NCBI GenBank assembly: GCA_958295665.1
Contig: OY282558.1
Location: 355,129,448 to 355,193,447, forward strand
Source: Tipula vernalis
Lineage: Eukaryota; Arthropoda; Insecta; Diptera; Tipulidae
Reading direction: 5' to 3'
DNA length: 64,000 nucleotides
The position numbers were made by a program, and so were the translations under genes. The first letter of the stretch is position 1, and each line of letters begins with the position of its first letter. Positions 35,001-46,320 of the stretch are shown here, piece by piece. The notes beneath the pieces were generated by a model that was not told the DNA's origin, ran no database searches, and worked only from the letters and a program-made list of their open reading frames with translations.

Positions 35001-38000
35001 AAATTAAATGCATTAATTAACTTAATCTTAAAACTCACCGTCAAATATAAGCAATTTAACAGCTGTTGGATTAATTTTTTTAAAGAGCTCCCAATACACA
35101 ATTTTTTTTTTAGTATTTCAATGTATTACTGAGAGCATAATCGGAATTTGGGGGAGAATTTCCATGTACATGTAGTACTCCTTTCGGTACAAAAACATAC
35201 TCATTTTAAATTAAGTTTCCTGAGTATAAAAATCCTATTCATTTCTGTAAGATATTTCTTCTCCTTTCTGAAGGAAAATCTTACTACTTCCCAATAAACA
35301 TTTCGCTCGGAAATCTGTGGGAAAATCTGTAAGGAAATTGCACAAAGAAGGCCGATTCCAGCCTCATTTTCATAGAGAAAACTGTACGTTGCAGATGATG
35401 CATTCAGATGTTACGGTAATGATTTACCTTGTGAAGTTTTAAAACTAAATAATATTTTGATCTCTTCTGATCAAACAATGAAATGGTGACAACTTCAACA
35501 ATAAGTAAATTTTGAAGATTTATTATTAATAAGGTATAATAAAACTTTTGCATTACAAAGTTTGTAATGATTTTACCAAATATTTTTCCATGGCTTCATT
35601 TCCTCTACATTTGGTTACTATATATATATAGGTTTACAAAAAAATACTTAATACAAAATGTTTCTAAAAATTAAAAAAAAAAAAAAATTCTCAAAATTCG
35701 CTGTTCAAGAAAGTCGTGTGTTGGTCACATCTTCAGTTTTTTATTTTCATTTCGGTTGCGATGTTTCATTAAAACTAACTCCCTCCATATAGTTCTTTGG
35801 GTTATTTTAATTTCGTTGCACGTACCTTTCATTATTTTTGTATCCTTTTCCAATTCTTCCATCCGTTGTTCCAAATTAAGTTCTGGACTTTTCGAACCTA
35901 TATTCCACTCTTTTCTGGAATGACATTTAAATTTGAATTTGCTTTGACATTCCATATTTTGTGTTGGTTCTGGCATGTGGCTGCATATTGAAATTAAAAG
36001 TAACATTTAAAAGTTGTTACAATAAAGGTATTTGTATAAATTGCATCAAAATTATTATGTATAGAACAAATTTTATGTTGAATTAGATTAATGGTAAACT
36101 CCTTCAATACCTCTTCAAAAATCCCATCTGAAGTGCAGTAAATAGATAAAATCAATTCAATTTATAGTTTATATTGTAGAATAGAAAAAGGTATTATATC
36201 TTGAATCTTAGTAATGTGAGGTTCAATTTCAAATAATCTATTTTTTTTGTTGTTGGATGGTTAGGTTGGTTTTCAAATTTAGAAGCTCTTATCCGCATTT
36301 TTAAATTTTATGGATGATTAAGTTATGGACATTATGCGATACCGAATGTTCACCATACAGTTGAGGAAAATCTCTGACATATTTTCGAAGTATTTGTGAT
36401 GCAAATTCATGGTTATTAACACATTCTTTACCGTCGTATAATATTCTGAACACCAAAAAATAATTGTAGTAAGGCTCCCTTTAATCATAACAAGGCTTAG
36501 GAGTTATAGGTTCTACAAAGTTAAAAATATTTTCCTCAAACATGTAACTAAAATTATTGCAAAATATGTGGTAAAATGTGTGATTAAGACTGTGGCTGAA
36601 CCCTGTGTTAAATATTTTTTAGTAAACATTTTTGACATTTATTTGAAAAACCTTATACACCCAAATTATCACGGTCTTTTGCTATGATAATTTTTGACAC
36701 AAACAGAATAATTGTTCGGTCGATATTTAACATGGTCTCCTTGGCATTTTATATCATCAACATAAAATGTCAGCTATAATAATAGCAACATGATAATTTC
36801 CCATTTTCAACTGCAGCAGCTTGCTGACAATTACTTTCTTCTAGTGTATGTCAACTAAAGGTTTGTTATTTATATGACATATTAATCTAGTGAGTAAATG
36901 TTACTAAAAGCTACTATTATCGCCTAACAGATTATTGAAGCTACTATAGAATAAATTAATCGATTGAATTAAAAGGTTGAATTCTATGCACCACATCGTT
37001 AACGATTTATTTTAATCCGTAATAGAGTTGCCTCCAATATTTTTTAGTTTGCGTTGCAATTCTGATTTGAGACCACCCATGACCTTCCCATTTCATATAT
37101 AAAAACCTAACTATCGTATTATATTTTCAAAAAAGGTCGCGAAAATTATTACATCATCATCCTCTTATAGTACGCCTTAACAAATACAGCCCTACGCTAC
37201 AACATTAATTTGTTAATACAAAAATTTGTGAACGTAGGGGAATATTTTTCAAATAAATGTCAAAAATTTGTACTAAAAAATATTTATCACAGGTTTCGGT
37301 CACAGTCTAAAATGAAAAATTTGGTCATATTTTGAAAAGAAAACCAAAACTAGACTTTATCTTAAAAGGATTCCAATTTATTCAATTAACAAAAAAATTA
37401 TCAAGTTTTTAGCTACAAATTTGGATAAACTAGCTCTCCTGGAATACAAAGTTCTGGAAAAGTAGTCCAAAAATGGTTCCACATCCATACACTTAAAAAT
37501 TTGAACTGGTAAGCGATACTTACTTGAAAAGAACCTGTGACGGTTGAGGCTAAAAGATTCACACTATTAAAGCAAGTTTTAAACTAAGAAAAACTCAAAT
37601 CTGTTTTTGCTCAAATCAAATTGTATTTCAAACACAATTTTTCATTTAAGTTACTGATAATGAACAGCATTAATAAATATTCATCATATGTTAAATAACT
37701 TTATAGTCATTAATTTTTAGTTTCAATATCCTAAATTCACCTCTGTTTATATACTTTTCATTTGCATTATATACTACATAAAATTCATATTTGCATTATA
37801 TAATTACCAACATTTATAATTTTTCTATTTTCTCATTACATACAATATTTTTATATTTTGTTAAGAAGTTGTCCAAGTTGTTGTTGCCTTTTGCATTGTT
37901 AACTCTCTCTTGAGTTTAGCACGGGACAAGTAAAAAAATAAATTGTTGGTCATTCGATAACAATCATTTCAATAATTCACATTTATTCTTACCGTATAGA

Positions 38001-38300
38001 AAATATACGAATATTATATAAACATCAATTGTTTTATTTGGAAGCCTCATTAATATTTTGAGATCGCTGGATTTATCACATCAGTCAACATATCGAGAAT
38101 TCTCCAATTACTTAGCAGCCTTAGCTCAACAGTAAAATATTATTCAACGAAACGGAAAACGCTCCGCTTCATTATCAGTTACCATCAAGATTATATTGAA
38201 ATACAGTTAAGAATACATTTTCTTTTATACATTTCAGCAAAATAATTTTATTGTTTTATACATATTATTGTTTACAACATTGCAACTTTACTAATTGTAA
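35001..38300. other. AT-rich spacer, one candidate exon
   Basis: Long AT-rich stretch with no element remnants recognised. The only open frame with non-trivial composition is 35725-35985 on the minus strand, listed separately. Confidence 0.45.
35725..35985 (-). CDS. Unidentified candidate 3' exon, coiled-coil-like
   Basis: A minus-strand frame of about 86 codons ends in a stop at 35725-35727. It is preceded by a good splice-acceptor-like sequence (TTTTAATTTCAATATGCAG, ending about 35985). The peptide is charged: NMECQSKFKFKCHSRKEW, then NLEQRMEELEKDTKIMKG and TIWRELVLMKHRNRNENKK. It has heptad-like spacing and a Lys/Arg-rich end. Complex composition in an AT-rich setting suggests real coding, either the last exon of a host gene or a transposon gene. 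No upstream exon was found and no family is recognised. Confidence 0.3.
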   Translation of the reverse strand, partial: CSHMPEPTQNMECQSKFKFKCHSRKEWNIGSKSPELNLEQRMEELEKDTKIMKGTCNEIKITQRTIWRELVLMKHRNRNENKKLKM

Positions 38301-40930
38301 TTAAAATTTAGTTTGGAATATAAAACTTACACTTCTGAAATTGTAATTTTTGTATTTTTAATTTCACTCATAATTATAAATCAATTCCTCAAATCGAGTT
38401 TAGAACTTAGCCTGCTTGTATTCAAAATATCCCAAAATTTCTATCTAATTGCAACCAAAATTTTGGAATTCAAAAACAACTTTTTCTCAGAATTTTGCCC
38501 TCACTAAATATAAAATTTTGCTCAAATCGATTTTATATTTCTAACTTAATCTTTAATTTTTCTCTTGCCAGTTCAATTCGAAATACAAACTCAACTTAAA
38601 ACTAAAAACAAAATTACAGTTATTTTTTTGCTCAAATTCAATTTCTACTCCACATTTTTTAAATTAAAACAAACTTACTCAGATTTCGGTTCAAAATTCT
38701 AATACAAATTTAACAAACGTTTTGATTCCAACAAGATTTTTAAATCCGACTTTAACTCAGCATTTCTAATAACTCTCAAATAAATTCTCAATAAATTTCT
38801 TAAATGCACTTGCAACTATTGCTGAAGTTGCATTTCAAATTTTTATTCAAGCACATATAGACAAATCTAAGTTGGCATTTTTACTTAATTTGTAAACAAG
38901 TCGCAGTTCGAGTAGCAAATGACATGCAAGGAAGGACAGGGGGTGGGGGGGAAGAGAAAATAGCAGAATAAGCGAGGTGGTAAGCATAAATAGCGCCACA
39001 GATAGATCGTCATTCTTCATGGTGTGCTTGTAGAAAAGCCCTAAGAAAACTTCTCTTCATTGTTGAGCAAAAACAATGTTAGGTAAAGTATTCGAGATTC
39101 GATTTGCAAAAGAAAATGCTGATAGGATAGGTGACATGGCTCATAAAATGGACAAACTTATTGTGGAGCGACGAAACAAAAATTAATTGTTGCTTAATTG
39201 CACCCATAATTTTGCGTTAATTAAATTTCGAAATGAAGCTCGTCTTTTAAATATTTTTTAATTAAATTACATCCAAATTTGTGCTCAAACTCTTCATTGG
39301 AGTGAAATTGAATTTATAGTCCAAACTTTATTCAAATCTTGTTTTACCCCGTTCTTAATAATATTGTTGCTCGAATAGTTAACTAAATTTTTAGAATTCA
39401 CTCAAACTGTTATTAAAGGAAGTCAGTTAAACCTTATTTCTAACGTAAGCTCTTACTTAAGATTTTATTCAATTACGGTTTAAAATTGATATGCTTTTTA
39501 AAACAAAATTCTTTCAGATTTTTTCTGGATTCCTGATTTTCTAGTTGAAGTAAAAAATTTGTTGAAATCGTCTTAGAATTTAAGCTCGCCAGTTTCTACT
39601 TAAAATAAGAAGACAATTTCTACTTAAAATTTCACTCAAATTCATTATCTCTAGTTTAGAATTCAAGCTAATTTTCTCTCTTCGATCTCTTAATCAAATT
39701 CCTCTATCGAATACAGTTGACCTATTTAGACTAGATTTATGTTTAAAATTCCATTTATTATTTTGGTGAACTTCGAGAACTGCTTGGAACTAAATTTCAG
39801 AACAAAAATCTTAATTTTTTTCGAATCCATTTTTATTTTAAACTAGAATGAATACCATTCATATATTAAAACGAAAACTACAATAATCAATTAGAAGTAT
39901 ACCTAAATATTTGTTAAGTTTAAAAATTTAAATTTCACTCAAGTTTTCATTTCAATTTAATTCAATGAGCGTGATCAAAATTACAATTAATAAACATTCA
40001 AGTACAGTTTGGAAGTTTAGCTCAATTTCGGATTACAATGATGATTGATTCAAATTCAGATGGCTCTGTATAATCAAATTTTATTCTAGATGAATCCAAG
40101 GTTTTATTTGAACCATAAAAACTATTTTCTTTTCTAGTATAATTGTTTGATTCAATTCAAATTGGTTTCAAAATATGAATTTTGGTTTTCCCTTGATATA
40201 TCTGTTCTTTGCTCCACCCAATTTGGTCTCATTTTTTTGATTTCTAATGCTGTTCCATAAGTCATACGTTTAGACTGAAATTTATCGTTAAAGTCTTTCA
40301 CAAAATATTGCAATAAAAATTTTTTTTTACAAACTATAACTCAATATTAAACCATGTTTTTGACAAATATATATATATATAAGAATCAAATTTAATAGTT
40401 ATAAAACAATATGTGTTTAAGACAAAGATACAATTTTAGACAAATAAATCATACGAATTATCAAAATCGATATTTTCCTAAAATTTTTACATTATCCAAA
40501 ATTATTTTAGATTTGTATCTTTTATATGTTGAATTCTAATTAATTTTTTTAATTTTTAAATCCAGTTTGAGTTCCTACTCAAGAATTTATTCCATTACAT
40601 TGGGGGAATTCAAATTCTCAATCAATTTTTTGTTCGAAAATCTGATTTTCTATACGAAATTCACAAACAATGTTGACAAATAATATGTTAATTTTTCTCA
40701 CGTAAATACCGCTCAATATTTTAGTAAAATTCATGTTTGAATTCTGAATTAATTTCATTTCTAAATTAAATTTAAAATTTTGCCTAATTATTCTACTTAA
40801 AATTTCATTCACAATCATTACGTCCAATTTAGAATTGAAGCTAATTTTGTTACCTTTAGATTTCCCTCTAATTTTGGACAAATCCATCGTGTTTTAATTG
40901 TATAGTTCGAAGTCGATTTGTAATTTACCA
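38300..40930. repeat. Degenerate AAATTC/ACTCAAATT-rich tract
   Basis: About 2.6 kb is full of variants of AAATTTCACTCAAATTC, AATTTAGAATTCAAGCT and TTCAAATTTAACTCAA at irregular spacing. It has no stable period and no coding frame. The motif AACTCAA is the complement of the TTGAGTT that dominates 1000-2383, but the surrounding consensus differs. The right copy of the inverted repeat (38910-39178) sits inside it. Confidence 0.55.
38910..39178 (+). repeat. Inverted repeat pair, copy 2
   Basis: Reverse complement of 34591-34860, with a moderate number of substitutions. The shared frame here reads MLGKVFEIRFAKENADR and then KMDKLIVERRNKN before a stop. A G-rich run (GGGGGTGGGGGGG) near 38940-38955 replaces the GGGAGGGCGGG of copy 1. 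Confidence 0.75.
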
Positions 40931-40969
40931 AATTAAATTAAATTTAATTTTAATTTAAATTTATTTAAT

Positions 40970-41130
40970 TTGTAGCGGTTCACCCAATTAACCACTGCAA
41001 ACTGTGGCGACACATATTCCACATGGAATGCGTATTGGGTTGACTTCCCCTTCGTGCTTGGCTGGACCAAACGCAGCATATTGAGGATCTATTCCATTTC
41101 CTCATATTGAGGATCCATTCCATTATCTAT
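40970..41130. other. GC-richer island, possibly an LTR end
   Basis: The AT tract ends at TTTGTAGCGGTTCACCC. The next ~100 bases are markedly GC-richer and end in a 21-bp direct duplication (CATATTGAGGATCYATTCCAT, about 41078-41122). TGTAGCGG matches the first bases of the gypsy LTR at 48589, but the following bases do not match it. It may be the terminus of another LTR, unproven. Confidence 0.3.
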
Positions 41131-41479
41131 TCCATGTTCACTTCCATTTCAGTTTCAGTATTTAAAAATTGCGATATATTTCGTTCAAGGTCAAAATTTG
41201 AATATAATCCATTCAACTCCATCCCAATAATGCATTCATTGCATTGTTTGTTGTACACTATTCGCCAAAATCACTTTAAAATGTACAATGACTGTTTATA
41301 CTATTTTTCTCTTCAGAATCATCTAAACTAGAACATGTTAACCCATCGTCAGGTCTATCTGATTCCAATGAAACTCTATTCTCGTCAATATTTTTTATAA
41401 GAACGCTGAATGAAGGCATGCTTACCGGGTCCTCACACACTCATATCTACAATTACCTAACGATGAATCGTCTGCTATT

Positions 41480-42599
41480 CTAGTTTTTTCCATAATGCCA
41501 TTCTTTTCCATTTTTCTTAAATATCATCAAGTCACCCAAGTTCAACGATGGTAATGACCTCACGTTTCGATCATAGTAATATTTTTGCCGTTCTTTCTTA
41601 TTTTGAATTCTTTTCTGAATATCTTTCTCTTTCATGTTTTTTCTGACAAGAAGTTTTTCCGATACTGGCAATCTTGTTTTGATCAACCTGCCAAAGAATA
41701 GCTCTGATGGTGTGAGACTAATACTTGCCACCAGAGTCGTGTTGTACTTCATGATTCTGGAGTGGAATTGGTTTACTTCATTTGCTTCGTAGAAACGCTT
41801 CAAAATATTTTTCGCGATTGCTACACCCTTTTCGGTCAACCCATTGCTTTGCGGATTTTCGGGCTCGAGTATTTGAATTGGACGTTGAAATCTCTTGAAA
41901 ACTTCTCGAATTCAGACGAGTTGAATGGAACGTTATCACTTTTAATTATCGACGGATATCCAAGTTTACTGAATATCGAACCGAATTTATCGATAATGTG
42001 TGAAGAGGTCTTATTGTTGATTTTAATTGATACCAAGTAGTTTGAGTATGCGTCAAAAGTTCAGATCGTTTGAACTTTTCACAAATATTGCATGATGCAA
42101 TCATTTCTTTGATTTGTGTGTTCATTTCCGGCCAAAAGTACAACATTCTGGCCCTGGTAAGTGTTTTCTCAATTCCCAAGTGTGGTTCGTGTAGCCATTT
42201 TGCCATTTTATTTTGCAATTTCGTTGGGATTACGAGTCGGTGGTTTCGGAATAACAACCCATTTTTGAAATGCAGTTCGGATTTTAGTTTGTGAAATACC
42301 CCGGCAAAATCATTCAGAGATCGATAGTCGGGCCAACCATTTCTTACGTAGTCACATACGCGCTTAAGATCCTCATCCGACGCTATTATCTGTCTATAAT
42401 AATCATAATCAACCCTCGACACACACACGGATCGTGTGACGCTGTGAATGACTGTGTTCAATTCTGTGTCTTCTTCAATTGTGTCCAATTGTGCACGAGA
42501 GACAATGCTTGTGCACGAGAGACAATCAGCCAACAACATATGTTTGCCCTGTTTATAATCAATTCCCAATCCCGGATACTTCAAAAGCCTCATAAACAT
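41480..42599 (-). pseudogene. Mag-like RNase H end and integrase, core damaged
   Basis: The frame at 41946-42599 holds the RNase H end (YKQGKHMLLADCLS) and the integrase zinc-binding region: HEPHLGIEKTLTRA, YFWPEMN, then CNICEKF (the HHCC set is visible). The start of the catalytic core, including the first Asp, is deleted. The core resumes at 41836-42036 with YPSIIKSDNVPFNSSEFEKF (second Asp; the usual G after DN is V) and SPKIRKAMG. At 41480-41839 it continues TEKGVAIAKNIL (Glu) and then LGDLMIFKKNGKEWHYG, the C-terminal end. Three frames are needed. Further degraded sequence runs to about 41340. Confidence 0.85.
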
Positions 42600-42749
42600 G
42601 CGCTAAAATCTTGGTGTGACACCATCAATGTCGAGCAAATTTAATGATTCCAGTAGCTTATGATCACTTTCAGCTATAAATCGACGTCCATAGACAAAGG
42701 TATGAAAACGTTTACATGCAAACACCACAGCCAAAAGTTCTTTTTCAAT

Positions 42750-43825
42750 TTACGCGCATCTCTTTTCAGCTTTACTAAGCTTTCTAGACGCAAATGCAAC
42801 CGGATGCTCTTCTTGAATCAAACCCGAACCAAGTCCATCTTTTGATGCATATGTTTGAATGACGATTGGATTTTTCGGATTAAATGGTTTTAACACCGGG
42901 TCGGGTGTGATTATTTTCTTTATATTGTCAAGTTCAATATCATGTTTTTCGTTCCATTCAAACGGCGTTTCTTTCCTCGATAATAAACGCAGTTCCGCTG
43001 TCATCTTTGAAAGATTTGGAATGAACTTTGCCAAGTATTTACAAAGACCCAATAAACGTGACACGGCGTGTTTGTCGGTTGGCTTTTTCATTTTCAAAAT
43101 GGCATCAATATGTTTTTGGGCCGGTCTAATTTTTCTATCCGACAAAATAAGACCCATGAATTTGACCTGTGATTTGCAGTATTGAATCTTGCCCGGGTTG
43201 AACTTGACATCCTCATGGTTACAGGCTAATATTGCAATATCATCAAAATGCACAAAAACACCCGGTATATCACCGACAATCTGTACCATGTGTCTCTGAA
43301 AAATCTCTGGCGAAATATTTAAGCCAAACGCAAGTCTATTGAATTTATACCGACCAAAGGGTGTCATGAATGTTGTCAATTCTGAACTCGTTTCATCCAA
43401 TTCCAATTGCCAAAATCCATTTGAGCAGTCTAATACTCTGGATACTTTCTTATCAACCAATCCTGAGGTCAATTCATCCACAGTGGGTATCAAATAAGGT
43501 TCACGCCTGAGGCACTTATTGAGAGGTTTGGGATCCAAGCAAACTCGCAAATCACCGCTTGATTTCTCAACCACTTGCAAATTTCTCACCCAATCTGTTG
43601 GATGAGTCACTGGCGTTATGATTCCGACTCTACCATGTCATTAAGTTTTTGCTTAAGCTTCTTAACGATTGTATCCGGAAATCGCTTTCTATAATGCACG
43701 ACTGGTTTGGCATTTTCTTGTAGATGTATGGTGATTTTTCCGGGAATATTTCCAAGACCAGAGAAAACATCGATATTTTCACCTACAAACCTTTCTCCTG
43801 CATTTGAGCACATAATCGATCGCAC
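42750..43825 (-). pseudogene. Mag-like reverse transcriptase and RNase H start
   Basis: The main frame (42750-43610) reads NLQVVEKSSGDLRVCLDPKPLN, then VLDCSNGFWQLELDE, FGRYKFNRLAFGLNISPEIFQ, and VHFDDIAILA, where DD of the YxDD motif is kept. Immediately after NHED it jumps to VKFNPGKIQYC, so some 25-30 residues are missing. The rest covers the RT thumb, the tether and the RNase H start (IQTYASKDGLGSG, usually TDASKDG; the catalytic Asp is Tyr here). The N-terminal part is at 43616-43825, separated by a stop and frameshift. Confidence 0.85.
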
Positions 43826-43859
43826 GTTTCAAGCCCAAGTATCGGTTCAAATGTGTCGT

Positions 43860-44100
43860 CAACAACAATGAATTCTGTTTGTTATTTGTTCAATATTTAA
43901 TTTAGAATCCCATAATTTAATCTCGGCAATACCATAAACTTTAATTTTATTATTACTATAGTCAAATCCAGGGAAGTCATTTCGCTCATGTTTTAATTTA
44001 ATTTTTAATTTTTTAATAATTCTCAATGGTATACAATTGACGTGTGCTCCAGTATCGACTTTGAACTTAACTAGTTTATTTCCTACTCGTTATGCCTTGG
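43860..44100 (-). pseudogene. Gypsy aspartic protease remnant
   Basis: The minus-strand frame reads KFKVDTGAHVNCIPLRI, with the catalytic DTGA encoded at 44045-44056. It is followed by DFPGFDYSNNKIKVYGIAEI and KLWDSK. It lies between gag and RT as expected and would process the Gag-Pol polyprotein. The frame breaks near 43880. Confidence 0.75.
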
Positions 44101-44130
44101 TCCATCGTTTTCTTTTTGATCCGATTGAAT

Positions 44131-45128
44131 TTATTCTAAAAACAAAATTTTGCCACTAAGAATGGTTTCCAATTTCTGCTTTTCATTCGTTACCTGATGA
44201 TGATACATCGTCCCAATAGAGATTGTCAACACGTTGTTTCCCATTTGATTTCGGTTGCGATGCGCTGGCGTTGGATTTGCTCTTCTTCTTGCGGCACATC
44301 TGGCGAAAATGTCCCTTCCTTCCGCATTCGCACGTGTTATCCTTTGCTGGGCACTTGCTTCTGTGCTCTCGGTTTCATTCGCCACCACAGTTGAAACAGA
44401 TGTTTTCTTGTTGTTTGTTTTAATCGCATTAATTGAGTCGGTGTCTGTGTTTTCCAACAATGCTACCGTTGCAATCGATTGTTTTGATGCCAAAATCCCT
44501 TTGTTGACATTTGCTGCTTCGAATGTCTTGTAAATTTCAACCACGCGATCCAATTTTTCATCACGACCGTCGAGCAACTTTAACTGGAACTTCTTGTCAA
44601 ATACCCCAGTTATGATTCGATTACGCAACATTCGGTTTTCATACGACAATCCTCACAAATAATTAAATTCACAACGTTCAATTTGCGCATACGGAGCTCG
44701 GTCAAAAATTCGCTGAATGGCTGACGTTCCTTTTGGTTCAGATTGTTGAATTTGAATGACTCCATAGTCACGCTTTTCTGTGGCGGACAATGATTATCAA
44801 ATGCCTTCAACACATCAGCAGCCAATATTCGCTGTGTTGTTACCGTTTCGGTGCGTGCTGCTGCCGTTGATGTCGCTGGAATTTCTTGTGTTGTGATTAC
44901 TGTTCCAAACAGTGACTGTTCGGATCCATCATTTGGAAACAAAGTATTGTAAATATTGGCGCCCTTTGTTCCAATTAACCACAGTAAAATTGCGATTTTC
45001 GTTGCCTCCGTCTGACATTTTTTATCGTTCGCGATTATGTACACCAAAAAATCACGTTTCCAATTCTTCCAGTCGGTCGCCAAGTCTGCGCAATCCTACT
45101 CTCGCAATTGTTTTCGTGTGTCGGCCAT
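44131..45128 (-). pseudogene. Mag-like Gag with two zinc knuckles, frameshifted
   Basis: The likely start is the ATG at 45126-45128 (MADTRKQ), but an in-frame TAG follows after about ten codons. The matrix/capsid-like region is open at 44610-45083 (ATDWKNWKRDFLVY, ATKIAILLWLIGTKGANIYNTL, FNNLNQKERQPFSEFLTELR). A frameshift near 44645 leads into 44131-44649 (NRMLRNRIITGVFDKKFQLKLL). Two nucleocapsid knuckles, CFNCGG...KCPAKDNT and CECGRKGHFRQMC, are visible in a third frame near 44310-44390. It is not functional as it stands. Confidence 0.85.
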
Positions 45129-45426
45129 TTCGCTTAATTTTCAATGATCATGACTTTAATTTTCAAAAATATGACCGAAAAAACGTGTTGTTTATGCTTC
45201 AAATTAGTCCGATGATTACTTTTTGCTGCCCGATGATTCGATTTTATTGATGATATTTCCCGATGAACATGTGTTTTATTTCGTACCGATGACTCACAAG
45301 CACGTTCCAATCCAATGTTTCGATGATGAAATTCTCCGTTCGATTTTACTGTTCGTTGCTTTTTTGACTTTTGCTTTGAAAATTCTTCTTGAATTCACTT
45401 TTTTAATTATTTAATTAGCTTCTTTT

Positions 45427-45439
45427 ACTTCTGACACCA
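45427..45439 (-). promoter_or_regulatory. tRNA primer-binding site
   Basis: On the minus strand, TGGTGTCAGAAGT begins immediately after the LTR end ATTACA. TGG complements the CCA tail of a tRNA. The following bases would pair with an acceptor stem ending TTCTGACA, possibly a leucine tRNA. The tRNA identity is inferred and not checked. Confidence 0.75.
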
Positions 45440-45631
45440 TGTAATAGAGTGTAGAAATAATACAACACAACTAGTTTAACGTTAATAATGATGTTCTTTA
45501 TTCAACTATCACTTGTGCATGTTGGTTGTTTGATCGTTGACGCTCCACTGAACTGTCAATGACATTTGTTACAGTAGCTTACTTTACAAATGTCACATGA
45601 GAACTTAAGATTCGTTCACATTATTATTACA
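45440..45631 (-). repeat. 5' LTR of the Mag-like gypsy element (192 bp)
   Basis: On the minus strand it starts TGTAATAATAATGTG at 45631 and ends CTCTATTACA at 45440. This gives the TGTAAT...ATTACA inverted ends, directly followed by the primer-binding site. AATAAAG near 45500 could be the polyadenylation signal. Confidence 0.75.
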
Positions 45632-45949
45632 CACACTGCGGTTCAATAAAACGTATTTTATGAATTTTCCATTTAATTCGAAAAAGTCATCGGTTTTTAG
45701 TTTGAATTCAAGAATATGAGGCTTGATTAACACTCTCTTCAAATACCTTGATTAAAACAACAACTCTTCTGACTATTTTGGACTAACACCGTGAATTGGC
45801 ATTTTGCTTCCAGATTATCCTGAAGTTAATATTCTAGAGAGATATGCTCCAGTCGTTATTAGTACCTAAAACAGTATAACTTTACATACAGACTCCATTC
45901 GCGTCACTTGTCTGTATGTAGGTAAGTTATTTATTTCAGTGAAACAAAC
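45632..45949. other. AT-rich spacer between two gypsy elements
   Basis: No gene or repeat recognised. It separates the 5' LTR of one gypsy element from the 3' LTR of the next. Confidence 0.5.
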
Positions 45950-45953
45950 ACAG

Positions 45954-46266
45954 AACGCTATTTTATTAATTATTTATTATTAATTTATTATTATCAGTTA
46001 TTTAAATATACGACATATGATATAATTATTGTATTAATATTAAATTGAAAGCCACATATTAGTTTTATTTGAATTCTACACAACATATAATATATATATA
46101 CAATTATTGTTGTGTCTTTATTTGTCAACGACCGAGTAACCACTGATTTATTATTAACCGTGGTAACAAAATAACAAAACGTTGATGAGTATGATGACGT
46201 AACTAATTTAGGGGATATTGTAGTTGCATGTAAACAATTTGTGCGGTGTAAAATGTTTCCGCTACA
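45954..46266 (-). repeat. 3' LTR (313 bp)
   Basis: On the minus strand it starts TGTAGCGGAAACATTTTACA at 46266 next to a purine tract (CTTGGAGGAGGGTGA) and ends AGCGTT at 45954. It contains AT-rich repeats and AATAAAG-like sequence (AAATAAAGACAC). It is nearly identical to 48292-48589. Confidence 0.9.
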
Positions 46267-46320
46267 TCACCCTCCTCCAAGTGCTGATTCCGAAGGAAAC
46301 AGTAAGATTTAAGAAATGGG

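Larger units (their letters stand above)
41140..45631 (-). mobile_element. Ty3/gypsy element (Mag-like pol), 3' LTR missing
   Basis: Minus-strand order from high to low coordinate is LTR, primer-binding site, gag, protease, RT, RNase H, integrase. The 5' LTR is at 45440-45631. No second copy was found near 41100-41480, so the 3' end is lost or too diverged. All genes carry frameshifts, stops or deletions. The RT and integrase wording (DWVRNLQVVEK, FAFASRKLSKAEKR-type blocks) is typical of Mag-like arthropod gypsy elements (family knowledge). Confidence 0.85.

Noticed and set aside
42660..45414. Plus-strand open frames across the Mag-like gypsy element
   Set aside because: They are antisense shadows of gag and pol, which are recognised on the minus strand.
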